The notes: generated by a model from the letters alone, not told the origin. DNA of 64,000 nt from Rhodobacter huangdaonensis (GCF_004022465.1 NZ_SAVA01000001.1:372001-436000), one strand, 5' to 3'; positions 40,815-49,474 are shown, counted from the first letter of the stretch. Numbers and translations are program-made.

Positions 40815-41693
40815 TCAGCGCAGGTGGCCGATGGCGAATTGCGGCGCCTGCTGGCGCGCGGCCAGCCAGGTGTCGAGCAGCTCGGCGTCCGGCGCCTCGA
40901 CATCGGGGCCGAACTGGTCGGCCGCCAGCCCGCCGGTGACGAAAAGCGCGTCGATCCCCTCGCCTGCGGCGCCGGCAACGTCGGTGTTGACGCCATCGCC
41001 GATCGCCAGGATGCGCGCATCCTCGGCCACACCGAGCGCCGCGAGGCGCCGGCGCGCGAGGTCATAGACCGGCGGGTGCGGCTTGCCGAAATAGAGCGCC
41101 TCGCCGCCCATCTCCTCGTAGAGTGCGGCAAGCGCGCCGGCGCAGTAGATCCGGGTTTCGCCCATGTCGACAACGATATCCGGGTTGGCGCAAAGCAGCG
41201 GCAGGCCGCGGGTCTTGGCCAGAAGGAAGCGCGGCCGGTAATCCTCGGGCACCTCGTTCAGCTCGTCGAAGGGGCCAGTGCAGACGATGCCCTCGGCCTC
41301 CTCGAGCGGCACCCGGGTGACGCCGGGCTGGCCCTGCCAGGCCTCGGGCACCTCCTCGAAGAAGCCGTTGTCCTTCGCCGGCCCGAGATGCCAGACCTTG
41401 CGGCCGATCGCGCCGGCAAACATCGCATCCTGCGCCGCATCACCCGAGCTGACGACCAGATCCCAGGCGTCACGCGGCACGCCGAGCCGGTCGAGCGTGG
41501 CGATGACGTATTTCGCCGGCCGCGGCGCATTCGTCAGCAGCACCACGCGCCCGCCCGTCGCGCGGAACGCCTGCAGCGCGGCGACGGCCGCAGGGAAGGC
41601 CGCGACGCCGTTGTGCAGACAGCCCCACAGGTCGCAAAAGAGCGCGTCATAGGGCGCCGAGATCTCGGCCAGGGATTGCACGATCCGGGTCAT
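40815..41693 (-). CDS. HAD-superfamily class IIA phosphatase, TIGR01459 type
   Basis: 292 residues. FCDLWGCLHNG is the altered motif I of class IIA HAD proteins (first Asp kept, usual second Asp replaced), TNAPRP motif II, and GDGVNTDVAGAAGEG motif IV. TIGR01459 proteins are found mainly in alphaproteobacteria and lack a known substrate; NagD-type relatives act on nucleotides or sugar phosphates. It lies 164 bp before the MaoC gene on the same strand. Confidence 0.88.
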   Translation of the reverse strand: MTRIVQSLAEISAPYDALFCDLWGCLHNGVAAFPAAVAALQAFRATGGRVVLLTNAPRPAKYVIATLDRLGVPRDAWDLVVSSGDAAQDAMFAGAIGRKVWHLGPAKDNGFFEEVPEAWQGQPGVTRVPLEEAEGIVCTGPFDELNEVPEDYRPRFLLAKTRGLPLLCANPDIVVDMGETRIYCAGALAALYEEMGGEALYFGKPHPPVYDLARRRLAALGVAEDARILAIGDGVNTDVAGAAGEGIDALFVTGGLAADQFGPDVEAPDAELLDTWLAARQQAPQFAIGHLR

Positions 41694-42027
41694 ATCTGCC
41701 TCAAGTCCTTGATCCGGCGGGTCGTCTCCCGCCGCGTTGTCCTACAGCCGCTATATGACACTTCGATGAGGAAAGGCAAAGCCCGCCCCTCGCCCGGCGC
41801 ATCCCGGGATGACGCAATGACGCCGAGGAATGTTTGCGCAATCGCGGTTGAAGTCGCCGGCCGGCGGGCATAAGCAAAAGACAGAGGGTTGAATTTTCTT
41901 TTGTTGACAATTGGGTAGCGTTTGAGTTCCGCCCTCTCTGCGTTCGCAGGGGCGCAGGTTCGAAACCGCATCGTTCCGCCCGGCCGGCCTTCGGCGCCGC
42001 GGAGCCAACCACAGAAACAGGCAAAAG
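41694..42027. other. Intergenic region before the porin gene
   Basis: 334 bp between two divergent genes. An AT-rich stretch (41885-41930) contains TTGACA at 41904-41909, a good -35, but no clear -10 follows at 16-18 bp. About 120 bp of leader then precede the porin start (ribosome binding site CAGGCAAAAG). No gene or RNA element recognised. Confidence 0.45.
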
Positions 42028-42930
42028 ATGACGAAACTTCTCACCAGCTCCGCCCTCGCGCTGATCGCCAGCGCCGGCCTGGTCGCTGCACAGGACATCT
42101 CCGGCACTGCGACGGTCGGCTATGGCCGCACCGACGTGTCGGACACCAGCACCGATCTCGACAGCATCACCTTCGACGGCAATGTCGCCGCGACTTTTGA
42201 CAACGGCCTCCTGCTCGGCGCCCGCGCCACCGCGATGAACGCCAGCATCGACGATGCACCGGACCTGAACGCCTCGCTGCTCGGTGCCTCGGGCGGCTAC
42301 CGTCTCGGCAGCGGCCTGCGTGGCGGCGCCTATTACGAGCGCGCCCACCTCGGCTTTGCCGGTATGTCTGGCACGGCCAATTCCTACGGCGCCACGGTCG
42401 GCTACGACTTCGCCGCTGGCACCGTCGAGGGCTTCTACGGCCGCAGCGCCGGCTCGGATCTCGGGGATCTGAACGTGCATGACTACGGCGTGACCGGCCG
42501 CTACACTGCGATGGACGGCCTCACCTTCGGCGGCAACCTGATGCGCACCAACATCGCGCTCGGCGGCGAGGACGAGAACCTTGACCTCGTCGGCCTCGCG
42601 GCGGTTTACGACGTGGCTCCGGCCTGGACCGTGTTCGGCGGCCTTACCCGCAGCTCGATCGCGGACACGGACGTGACCACCTTCGGCCTCGGCGCGAGCT
42701 ACGACCTGAGCGGCATGGTTGCCGTGCCGACGGTCCTCTCGCTCGAGCTGGCCCGCACCAACCTCGACAGCGACGATCTGGACGCAGACGGCCACGGCAA
42801 CACCGTGCGTCTCGGCGTGACCTTCCCCTTCGGCCAGACCGGCTCGAAACTGCCCGCGAACAGCGTCGCCGGTGCCGTCATGACCCCGAGCCACAGCGCC
42901 GTGACCCAGACCGTGCTCAGCGCGTTCTGA
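42028..42930 (+). CDS. Outer-membrane porin-like beta-barrel protein
   Basis: 300 residues. A signal peptide (MTKLLTSSALALIASAGL) is cleaved about after VAA at residue 21. The mature part is made of alternating strands with Gly/Tyr/aromatic pattern (GTATVGYGRTDV, GLLLGARATAM, GATVGYDFA, TVRLGVTFPFG), as in the small porins of Rhodobacteraceae. A C-terminal tail of about 25 residues rich in Ser/Thr/Ala follows the last strand and ends in Phe. Codons are biased to those of highly expressed genes (many GGC/GAC), and a terminator follows, so it is probably an abundant protein. Confidence 0.8.
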   Translation: MTKLLTSSALALIASAGLVAAQDISGTATVGYGRTDVSDTSTDLDSITFDGNVAATFDNGLLLGARATAMNASIDDAPDLNASLLGASGGYRLGSGLRGGAYYERAHLGFAGMSGTANSYGATVGYDFAAGTVEGFYGRSAGSDLGDLNVHDYGVTGRYTAMDGLTFGGNLMRTNIALGGEDENLDLVGLAAVYDVAPAWTVFGGLTRSSIADTDVTTFGLGASYDLSGMVAVPTVLSLELARTNLDSDDLDADGHGNTVRLGVTFPFGQTGSKLPANSVAGAVMTPSHSAVTQTVLSAF

Positions 42931-42951
42931 TCGCCCCGCACAAGCAACGCG

Positions 42952-42982
42952 AAAGGCCGGGGCATATGCTCCGGCCTTTTTC
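42952..42982 (+). terminator. Rho-independent terminator of the porin gene
   Basis: AAAGGCCGG (42952-42960) pairs with CCGGCCTTT (42971-42979), with the palindromic GCATATGC between, followed by TTC. Stop codon is 22 bp upstream. Confidence 0.8.
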
Positions 42983-43018
42983 ATGCGCCGCCGCCATCCG
43001 GCCCCCGGCGCAAAGGCA

Positions 43019-43044
43019 AGGGGCGGAGGTTTCCCCCCGCCCCT
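43019..43044 (-). terminator. Probable terminator of ppaC
   Basis: AGGGGCGG (43019-43026) and CCGCCCCT (43037-43044) form a stem 26 bp after the ppaC stop in the leftward direction; a weak T-tract (TTGCCTTTG) follows. Confidence 0.55.
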
Positions 43045-43069
43045 CAAACCTGCGCCGCGCGCGTAAGGA

Positions 43070-43990
43070 TCAGACCTTCAGCGCCGGAATGATCTGCTTC
43101 TTGCGCGACATCAGCCCGGGCAGGACCACGGTGTCGCCCTCGACGGTGCAGCCGAACGAGGCCTCGGCGATCTTCTTCACCAGATCGTTCGGAACCAGCA
43201 GCGTGGCTTCCTCGTTCAGGATGTCGATGACGAAGAGCAGGACCTGATCGGCGCCGTCTTCCTGCGCCACGCCCGGCATCGACGCCATCAGGCTGTCCTT
43301 GCGGTCGAGGATCAGCTTCGGCGCGGTGGTCTCGAGGACCGAAACCCGCAGCTCGGTGCCGTCGACGTTGTATTCCTTGCTGTCCATCCGCAGCAGCGCC
43401 GCGTCGGAGAAGGCCGAGACGTCCGATTTCGCCTCGAACATCGCCGAGGCGAGCTCGTTGATGTTCACGCCCAGATCAGCGGCCAGCTTCTCGGCCACGG
43501 CCTTGTCGTGGTCGGTGGTGGTGGGCGAGCGGAACTCGAGCGTGTCGGACAGGATGCACGACAGCATCGCGCCCTTGATCGCGCGCGGCGCCTTCTCCAC
43601 GTCGGCCCCCATCAGATCGTAGAGGATGGTGGCGGTGCAGGCGAGCGGACGGATGGTGATGTCGATCGGGCCCTTGGTCTCGATCCCGCCGACCAGCTTG
43701 TGGTGGTCGATGATCGCGGTGATGTCGGCCTTGTTGATGCCCTCGGGCAGCTCGGCCGGGTTGTTGGTGTCGACGATGACGACGCTCTCGCCCGGCTCGA
43801 CGCCGGCGATGATCGCGGGCTTCGGCAGGTCCCAGTGCTTCAGCACGAAGGCCGCCTCGGTGTTGGGTTCGCCGAGCAGCGCGGGCTCGGCGGCCACGCC
43901 CTTCACTTCGTTCAGATACCACGCCCAGACGATGGGCGAGCCGGTCGAGTCGGTGTCAGGGGCCTTGTGGCCGAAAACCTTGGTGGTCAT
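43070..43990 (-). CDS. ppaC: Manganese-dependent inorganic pyrophosphatase (family II)
   Basis: 306 residues. GHKAPDTDST at 7-16 and IIDHHKLVGG (DHH motif near 94-97) give the bimetal site, and SRKKQIIPAL is the C-terminal DHHA2 signature that binds pyrophosphate. It hydrolyses PPi to two phosphates and drives biosynthesis. It is a family II enzyme, more familiar from Firmicutes but also present in alphaproteobacteria. The start lies 264 bp from groES in the opposite direction. Confidence 0.94.
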   Translation of the reverse strand: MTTKVFGHKAPDTDSTGSPIVWAWYLNEVKGVAAEPALLGEPNTEAAFVLKHWDLPKPAIIAGVEPGESVVIVDTNNPAELPEGINKADITAIIDHHKLVGGIETKGPIDITIRPLACTATILYDLMGADVEKAPRAIKGAMLSCILSDTLEFRSPTTTDHDKAVAEKLAADLGVNINELASAMFEAKSDVSAFSDAALLRMDSKEYNVDGTELRVSVLETTAPKLILDRKDSLMASMPGVAQEDGADQVLLFVIDILNEEATLLVPNDLVKKIAEASFGCTVEGDTVVLPGLMSRKKQIIPALKV

Positions 43991-44154
43991 GGGATCCCTC
44001 GGATGGTCGGTTTCGCGCGTCTTATAGGCGCTGCAGCAAGACTTGTCACGCGCCGCGCAGAGCCCGTCGGGCGAAGCGGCGTGGTTTGCCGCCCGGCCCC
44101 GCTCCGCCGCCCGTCGCCGCCGCGGCGCGGCGGAAATTTTCGCCGGTCCGGGTG

Positions 44155-44183
44155 TTGACAGGCCGGCGGGGGCGTGACTAACT
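44155..44183 (+). promoter_or_regulatory. Sigma-70-like promoter of groESL
   Basis: TTGACA at 44155-44160, a 17-bp spacer, CTAACT at 44178-44183. CIRCE begins 9 bp after the -10, covering the likely start point. Confidence 0.75.
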
Positions 44184-44192
44184 CCCGCATCG

Positions 44193-44219
44193 TTAGCACT
44201 CGCCAGTGCTGAGTGCTAA
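44193..44219. promoter_or_regulatory. Perfect CIRCE operator for HrcA
   Basis: TTAGCACTC (44193-44201), 9-bp spacer, GAGTGCTAA (44211-44219), identical to the CIRCE consensus. HrcA, which needs GroEL for activity, represses groESL here. hrcA is not in this window. Confidence 0.95.
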
Positions 44220-44254
44220 AAGCAATGGACCTGGAACCTTAGGGAGTGACCCAG

Positions 44255-44542
44255 ATGGCATTCAAACCGCTTCATGACCGCGTGCTGGTCAAGCGCGTGC
44301 AGAGCGAAGAAAAGACCAAGGGCGGGCTGATCATTCCGGACTCGGCGAAAGAAAAGCCGGCCGAGGGTGAAATCGTCGCCGTGGGCGACGGTGCGCGCAA
44401 GGACTCGGGCGAGCTGATCGCGCCGTCGGTCAAGGTCGGCGACCGCGTCCTGTTCGGCAAGTGGTCGGGCACCGAGGTGACCCTCGACGGCACCGAAATG
44501 CTGATCATGAAAGAATCCGACATCATGGGGATCATCGCCTGA
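44255..44542 (+). CDS. groS: Co-chaperonin GroES
   Basis: 95 residues, the standard size. MAFKPLHDRVLVKRV start, the mobile-loop EEKTKGGLIIPDSAKEKP around residue 20 and ESDIMGIIA end are canonical. It caps the GroEL ring. The ATG at 44255 is preferred to an in-frame GTG at 44246 because AGGGAG lies at 44241-44246. Followed by groEL after 56 bp. Confidence 0.97.
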   Translation: MAFKPLHDRVLVKRVQSEEKTKGGLIIPDSAKEKPAEGEIVAVGDGARKDSGELIAPSVKVGDRVLFGKWSGTEVTLDGTEMLIMKESDIMGIIA

Positions 44543-44598
44543 GGCCCATCCGCCCACGCGATCCCCTGATCTCAACGTTATTCTGAAGGAGCCAAACA

Positions 44599-46236
44599 AT
44601 GGCAGCCAAGGACGTCAAGTTCTCGACCGATGCCCGCGACCGCATGCTCAAGGGCGTGAACATCCTCGCCGATGCGGTGAAGGTCACTCTCGGCCCGAAA
44701 GGCCGCAACGTCGTCATCGAGAAATCGTTCGGTGCGCCGCGCATCACCAAGGACGGTGTCTCGGTCGCGAAGGAAATCGAGCTCTCGGACAAGTTCGAGA
44801 ACATGGGTGCGCAGCTGGTGAAAGAAGTCGCCGCCCGCACCAATGACGAGGCCGGCGACGGCACCACCACCGCCACCGTGCTCGCCCAGGCGATCATCAA
44901 GGAAGGCCTGAAGTCGGTCGCCGCCGGGCTCAACCCGATGGACCTGAAGCGCGGCATCGACCTCGCCACCGCCAAGGTCGTCGAATCGATCAAGGCCGCC
45001 TCGCGCCCGGTCGCCGACAGCGACGAAGTCGCTCAGGTCGGCACGATCTCGGCGAACGGCGAGGCCCAGATCGGCCGCTTCATCGCTGACGCGATGCAGA
45101 AGGTCGGCAACGAGGGTGTCATCACCGTCGAAGAAAACAAGGGCATGGAGACCGAAGTCGAAGTCGTCGAAGGCATGCAGTTCGACCGCGGCTACCTCTC
45201 GCCCTACTTCGTCACCAACCCGGACAAGATGATCGCCGATCTCGACGACGTGCTGATCCTGCTGCACGAGAAGAAGCTCTCGTCGCTGCAGCCGATGGTG
45301 CCGCTGCTCGAGGCCGTGATCCAGTCGCAAAAGCCGCTGCTGATCATCGCCGAGGACGTGGAAGGCGAAGCGCTCGCCACCCTCGTGGTCAACAAGCTGC
45401 GTGGCGGCCTGAAGATCGCCGCCGTCAAGGCTCCGGGCTTCGGTGACCGCCGCAAGGCGATGCTGCAGGACATCGCGATCCTGACCGGCGGCCAGGTGAT
45501 CTCGGAAGATCTCGGCATGAAGCTCGAGAACGTCGGCATCGACATGCTCGGCAAGGCGAAGAAGGTGTCGATCTCGAAAGAGAACACCACCATCGTCGAC
45601 GGCGCCGGCGACAAGGCCGAGATCGAGGCCCGCGTCGGCCAGATCCGCACCCAGATCGAGGAAACCACCTCGGACTACGACCGCGAGAAGCTGCAGGAAC
45701 GTGTGGCCAAGCTTGCCGGTGGCGTCGCCGTGATCCGCGTCGGCGGCATGACCGAAGTCGAGGTGAAGGAGCGCAAGGACCGCGTCGATGACGCGCTGAA
45801 CGCGACCCGCGCCGCGGTGCAGGAAGGCATCATCGTCGGCGGCGGTGTCGCCCTCGTGCAGGCCACCAAGACGCTCGAAGGGCTGAAGGGCGCCAACGCC
45901 GATCAGGACGTCGGCATCTCGATCATCCGTCGCGCCCTCGAAGCGCCGCTGCGTCAGATCTCGGAGAACTCGGGCGTCGACGGCGCCGTGGTCGCCGGCA
46001 AGATCCGCGACTCGGAATCGCTCTCGTTCGGCTTCAACGCGCAGACCGAAGAATATGGCGACATGTTCAAGTTCGGCGTGATCGACCCGGCCAAGGTGAC
46101 CCGCACCGCGCTTGAAAACGCGTCCTCGGTCGCCGGCCTGCTGATCACCACCGAGTGCATGATCGCCGAGAAGCCCGAGCCCAAGGCTCCGGCCGGCGGC
46201 ATGCCCGACATGGGCGGCATGGGCGGCATGATGTAA
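44599..46236 (+). CDS. groL: Chaperonin GroEL (Hsp60)
   Basis: 545 residues. VTLGPKGRNVV, GDGTTTATVLAQ (ATP site) and the C-terminal Gly-Met tail PDMGGMGGMM are intact, the full chaperonin. It folds proteins in an ATP-driven double ring. Ribosome binding site GAAGGAG. Codon use is strongly biased to GC-ending codons with frequent GAA, which fits high expression. Controlled by the CIRCE/HrcA site upstream of groES. Confidence 0.97.
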   Translation: MAAKDVKFSTDARDRMLKGVNILADAVKVTLGPKGRNVVIEKSFGAPRITKDGVSVAKEIELSDKFENMGAQLVKEVAARTNDEAGDGTTTATVLAQAIIKEGLKSVAAGLNPMDLKRGIDLATAKVVESIKAASRPVADSDEVAQVGTISANGEAQIGRFIADAMQKVGNEGVITVEENKGMETEVEVVEGMQFDRGYLSPYFVTNPDKMIADLDDVLILLHEKKLSSLQPMVPLLEAVIQSQKPLLIIAEDVEGEALATLVVNKLRGGLKIAAVKAPGFGDRRKAMLQDIAILTGGQVISEDLGMKLENVGIDMLGKAKKVSISKENTTIVDGAGDKAEIEARVGQIRTQIEETTSDYDREKLQERVAKLAGGVAVIRVGGMTEVEVKERKDRVDDALNATRAAVQEGIIVGGGVALVQATKTLEGLKGANADQDVGISIIRRALEAPLRQISENSGVDGAVVAGKIRDSESLSFGFNAQTEEYGDMFKFGVIDPAKVTRTALENASSVAGLLITTECMIAEKPEPKAPAGGMPDMGGMGGMM

Positions 46237-46261
46237 TCACGCCTTCCCTTGCGGGAAACGG

Positions 46262-46288
46262 AAGGGCGCCCCCCCGGGGCGCCCTTTT
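46262..46288 (+). terminator. Rho-independent terminator of groESL
   Basis: An 11-bp stem AAGGGCGCCCC/GGGGCGCCCTT (46262-46272 and 46276-46286) with loop CCC is followed by TT and GC. Confidence 0.85.
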
Positions 46289-46310
46289 GCTGTTCCGACG
46301 CCGAAAAAAG

Positions 46311-46370
46311 AGGGGGGCGCTGCCCCCCTCGGCCCTTGCGGGCCTCTCCCCCCGGGATATTTGCAGCGAT
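46311..46370. repeat. Dispersed element copy after groESL
   Basis: Hairpin AGGGGGGC/GCCCCCCT with loop GCT (46311-46329), then at 46346-46365 CTCCCCCCGGGATATTTGCA. The arrangement (G6C/GC6 hairpin plus R-TATTT-GCA core) is like those at 37651-37704 and 34041-34118. Confidence 0.55.
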
Positions 46371-46470
46371 TGGACGCGGAACCCGTGCGGCCGGAGATGG
46401 CGATCACCTTCCCGCGGCGCCACCCGATGGGAAAGCGGGGAAGACGCAGCGCATCGCCCCCTGCCCCGCC

Positions 46471-46821
46471 TCAGTAGACTTCCCAGTCGTCCTCGTGCCC
46501 GACGCCGCCGATCGCCATCCAGTCGGCGCGCACCCGCGCCACGCGGCTGTCGCCCCAGGTGCGGAAGACGATGACGAACCCGTCTTCCGTCACCGCATCG
46601 GTCGAGATGTCCATCCGGCCGTTGTGCTTCTGGTCGATGTCCCACATCGACAGCGAGACCTGCACCGCGGGCGGCATGCGGAAAGGCTCGCGGAACTGCA
46701 CCGTGCGGCGCATCTCGCGCGGGCCCTCGCCGGTCCACATGATGCCGCCATCCTGGAAATCGGAGAACAAAACCAATGACCCCTGCGCAATTCCCACGCG
46801 GTGCGACGAGATCTTCAACAT
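46471..46821 (-). CDS. H-type lectin domain protein
   Basis: 116 residues. LVLFSDFQDGGIMWTGEGPREMRR, then V-x-F-x-x-PF, PPAVQVSLSMWDID, and TWGDSRVARVRADWMAIG match the H-type lectin fold (six-stranded, as in Helix pomatia agglutinin and discoidin C-terminus), which is common in Rhodobacteraceae without known sugar target. There is no signal peptide, so it would be cytosolic unless exported otherwise. Divergent from the DJ-1-like gene by 172 bp. Confidence 0.8.
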   Translation of the reverse strand: MLKISSHRVGIAQGSLVLFSDFQDGGIMWTGEGPREMRRTVQFREPFRMPPAVQVSLSMWDIDQKHNGRMDISTDAVTEDGFVIVFRTWGDSRVARVRADWMAIGGVGHEDDWEVY

Positions 46822-46993
46822 CGCTCACCCCTCTGAATTTTTCCAAGATCTACGATGACCGCGGGCAAGAAAAAAGATGGGAAGAGCGTGCCGGCGATGG
46901 CGGCGCCGCCGTCGACGCGCCCCTCGCGGCCCCGCCATTGCCATTCGCCGCCGCGCCACCCATGGTTCCCCAGCGTAAAGGAGAGAGAAACAG

Positions 46994-47563
46994 ATGGCGC
47001 GCATCGCACTGATCCTGACCCCGGGTTTCGCGGATTGGGAATATGCATTCATCGCCGGAACCGGTGCCCCGTTCTATGGCATCGAGACCCGGTTCTTCGC
47101 CCCTGCCCCGGGGCGGTTCCGGTCGCAGGGCGGGCTGACGGTCGAGGTCGAGGCCGGGCTTGGCTCCTGCCGCGACTGGCGACCGCAGGTCGTCGCGGTG
47201 ATCGGCGGGATGATCTGGGAGAGCCCGGAGGCGCCCGATCTCGCCGGGTTCGTGCAGGCACGCCACGCCGGGGGGGCGACGGTGGCGGGGATCTGCGGCG
47301 GCACGCTCGCCCTCGCCCGGGCGGGGCTGCTCAATGCCGTGCCGCATACCTCGAACAGCGCAGACTTCCTTGGCGCGCATGCCACAGGCTACACCGGCGC
47401 CGCGTTCTACCGCGACAGCGGCGCGGCAGTGGCCGCCGGGCGGGTGGTGACCGCCCCGGGCTCCGCCCCGGTCAGCTTCACCTGCGCCGTCTTCGAGGCC
47501 GCCGGCCTTGCCGCCGGCAGCGTGGCGCAGTTCCGCGCGCTGCTCGCCGCAGAGCACCGCTGA
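46994..47563 (+). CDS. DJ-1/PfpI-family class I glutamine amidotransferase-like protein
   Basis: 189 residues. The nucleophile elbow GICGGTLAL has Cys (about 95), and GGMIWE and the start ALILTPGFADWE are the DJ-1/PfpI features. Members are proteases, deglycases or chaperones, or regulators; no way to choose here. Ribosome binding site AAGGAGAGAG. Faces the atp operon, separated by a bidirectional GC hairpin. Confidence 0.85.
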   Translation: MARIALILTPGFADWEYAFIAGTGAPFYGIETRFFAPAPGRFRSQGGLTVEVEAGLGSCRDWRPQVVAVIGGMIWESPEAPDLAGFVQARHAGGATVAGICGGTLALARAGLLNAVPHTSNSADFLGAHATGYTGAAFYRDSGAAVAAGRVVTAPGSAPVSFTCAVFEAAGLAAGSVAQFRALLAAEHR

Positions 47564-47580
47564 GCCCCCGGAATGCAAAA

Positions 47581-47604
47581 GGCCCCGGGGTTTCCCCCGG
47601 GGCC
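47581..47604 (-). terminator. Rho-independent terminator of the atp operon
   Basis: GGCCCCGGGG (47581-47590), loop TTTC, CCCCGGGGCC (47595-47604); leftward it is followed by TTTTGCATT. It lies 22 bp after the atpC stop. Confidence 0.8.
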
Positions 47605-47626
47605 CTCGATCTTGCGGCACCGCCCC

Positions 47627-48025
47627 TCAGAGGGTCATGTGCGTGCCAAGGGCTTCCATGTCGGCAAGCACCTTCATCGCGGCGTCGACGAGCGAGGGCG
47701 CAGCCTCCTCGACGGCCTTGCGGGCCTCGGCCACCATCTCGGCATGCACGTCGGGCGTCAGTTCCGCCTTCGGCATGCCGCGCTCGGCCAGCACGATCAC
47801 GCTTTCGGGCGTGATCTCGGCGAAGCCGCCGGTCACCGCATAGTCCTCGGCACCGGCCGCGCTGACGACGGTCAGGATCCCCGGCCGCAGCGTGGTGATC
47901 AGGGGCGCATGCCCCGGCATCGCGGACAGGTCGCCATCGGCGCCCGGAATCCGCACCTCGGTCACCTGAGCGGAAGCAAGCTTCCGCTCGGGCGCGACGA
48001 GGTCGAACTGCATCGTATCGGCCAT
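47627..48025 (-). CDS. atpC: ATP synthase epsilon subunit
   Basis: 132 residues: N-terminal beta-sandwich (QFDLVAPERKLASAQVTEVRIPG, GHAPLITTLRPG) and a short helical C-terminus. It belongs to the F1 central stalk and in bacteria can inhibit ATP hydrolysis. Alphaproteobacterial epsilons often show a reduced inhibitory helix. Last gene of atpHAGDC, 12 bp after atpD. Confidence 0.96.
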   Translation of the reverse strand: MADTMQFDLVAPERKLASAQVTEVRIPGADGDLSAMPGHAPLITTLRPGILTVVSAAGAEDYAVTGGFAEITPESVIVLAERGMPKAELTPDVHAEMVAEARKAVEEAAPSLVDAAMKVLADMEALGTHMTL

Positions 48026-48037
48026 GGGTTATCCCCC

Positions 48038-49456
48038 TTACGCCGCAGCAGCGAGTTTCGCGGCCTTGGCGATCACTTCGTCGATGCCACCCACCATGTA
48101 GAAGGCGGCTTCCGGCAGGTGGTCGTATTCACCGGCCACCACCGCCTTGAACGACTTGATGGTGTCCTCGAGCGGAACCTGCTTGCCGTCGGCGCCGGTG
48201 AAGACCTTCGCCACGTCGAACGGCTGGCTGAGGAAGCGCTGGATCTTCCGGGCACGGGCCACGGTCAGCTTGTCCTCTTCCGACAGTTCGTCCATGCCGA
48301 GGATGGCGATGATGTCCTGCAGCGACTTGTAGCGCTGCAGCATGCCCTGCACGTCACGGGCGACCTGATAATGCTCTTCGCCGACGATCTGCGGATCGAG
48401 GATCCGCGAGGTCGAGTCGAGCGGGTCAACCGCCGGGTAGATCCCGAGTTCCGAGATCGCGCGCGACAGAACCGTGGTGGCGTCGAGGTGGGCGAACGAG
48501 GTCGCCGGCGCCGGGTCGGTCAGGTCGTCGGCCGGCACGTAGATCGCCTGCACCGAGGTGATCGAACCCGCCTTGGTCGAGGTGATGCGTTCCTGCAGCG
48601 CGCCCATGTCGGTCGCGAGCGTCGGCTGATAGCCCACGGCCGAGGGGATACGGCCGAGCAGCGCCGACACTTCCGAACCCGCCTGGGTGAAGCGGAAGAT
48701 GTTGTCGACGAAGAACAGCACGTCCGAACCCGACTGGTCGCGGAACTGTTCGGCCAGCGTCAGGCCCGAGAGGGCGACGCGCATACGGGCCCCCGGAGGC
48801 TCGTTCATCTGGCCGTAGACCAGCGCCACCTTCGATTCCTCGAGGTTGTCGAGGTTGATGACGCCCGACTCGATCATCTCGTGATAGAGGTCGTTGCCTT
48901 CACGGGTCCGTTCACCCACGCCGGCGAACACGGAGAAGCCCGAGTGCACCTTCGCGATGTTGTTGATCAGTTCCATGATCAGAACGGTCTTGCCCACGCC
49001 GGCGCCGCCGAACAGGCCGATCTTGCCGCCCTTCGAGTAGGGGGCGAGCAGGTCGATCACCTTGATGCCGGTGACGAGGATTTCCGACGCGGTCGACTGC
49101 GCCGCGAAGTCCGGGGCGGGCTGGTGGATGGCGCGGTATTCGTCCGCCACGACCGGGCCGCGTTCGTCCACCGGCGCGCCGATGACGTTCAGGATGCGGC
49201 CGAGCGTCGCGTTGCCGACCGGCACCGAGATCGGCGCGCCGCTATCCGACACCTCAGCGCCGCGCACGAGGCCCTCGGTGGCGTCCATCGCGATCGCGCG
49301 GACGGTGTTCTCGCCGAGATGCTGGGCGACTTCGAGCACCAGCTTCTTGCCGTTGTTGGTGGTCTCGAGCGCGTTCAGAATTGCGGGCAGGCCGCCTTCG
49401 AACTGCACGTCGACGACGGCGCCGATGACCTGGGTCACTTTGCCTTTGCTTGCCAT
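48038..49456 (-). CDS. atpD: ATP synthase beta subunit
   Basis: 472 residues. Walker A GGAGVGKT, the catalytic Glu in AGVGERTREGND, DELSEEDK (DELSEED) loop and PAVDPLDSTSRI are all present; catalytic subunit of F1. Starts MASKGKVTQVIG. Eighteen bp after atpG. Strong codon bias, as expected. Confidence 0.98.
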   Translation of the reverse strand: MASKGKVTQVIGAVVDVQFEGGLPAILNALETTNNGKKLVLEVAQHLGENTVRAIAMDATEGLVRGAEVSDSGAPISVPVGNATLGRILNVIGAPVDERGPVVADEYRAIHQPAPDFAAQSTASEILVTGIKVIDLLAPYSKGGKIGLFGGAGVGKTVLIMELINNIAKVHSGFSVFAGVGERTREGNDLYHEMIESGVINLDNLEESKVALVYGQMNEPPGARMRVALSGLTLAEQFRDQSGSDVLFFVDNIFRFTQAGSEVSALLGRIPSAVGYQPTLATDMGALQERITSTKAGSITSVQAIYVPADDLTDPAPATSFAHLDATTVLSRAISELGIYPAVDPLDSTSRILDPQIVGEEHYQVARDVQGMLQRYKSLQDIIAILGMDELSEEDKLTVARARKIQRFLSQPFDVAKVFTGADGKQVPLEDTIKSFKAVVAGEYDHLPEAAFYMVGGIDEVIAKAAKLAAAA

Positions 49457-49474
49457 TGTCTATCTCCGGTTCCG

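Noticed and set aside
41904..41932. Sigma-70 promoter of the porin
   Set aside because: TTGACA is clear, but no -10-like hexamer lies at 16-18 bp.
41690..41971. 93-codon reverse ORF between the HAD gene and the porin gene
   Set aside because: No recognisable motif, no convincing ribosome binding site, composition typical of non-coding frames; it also covers the promoter region.
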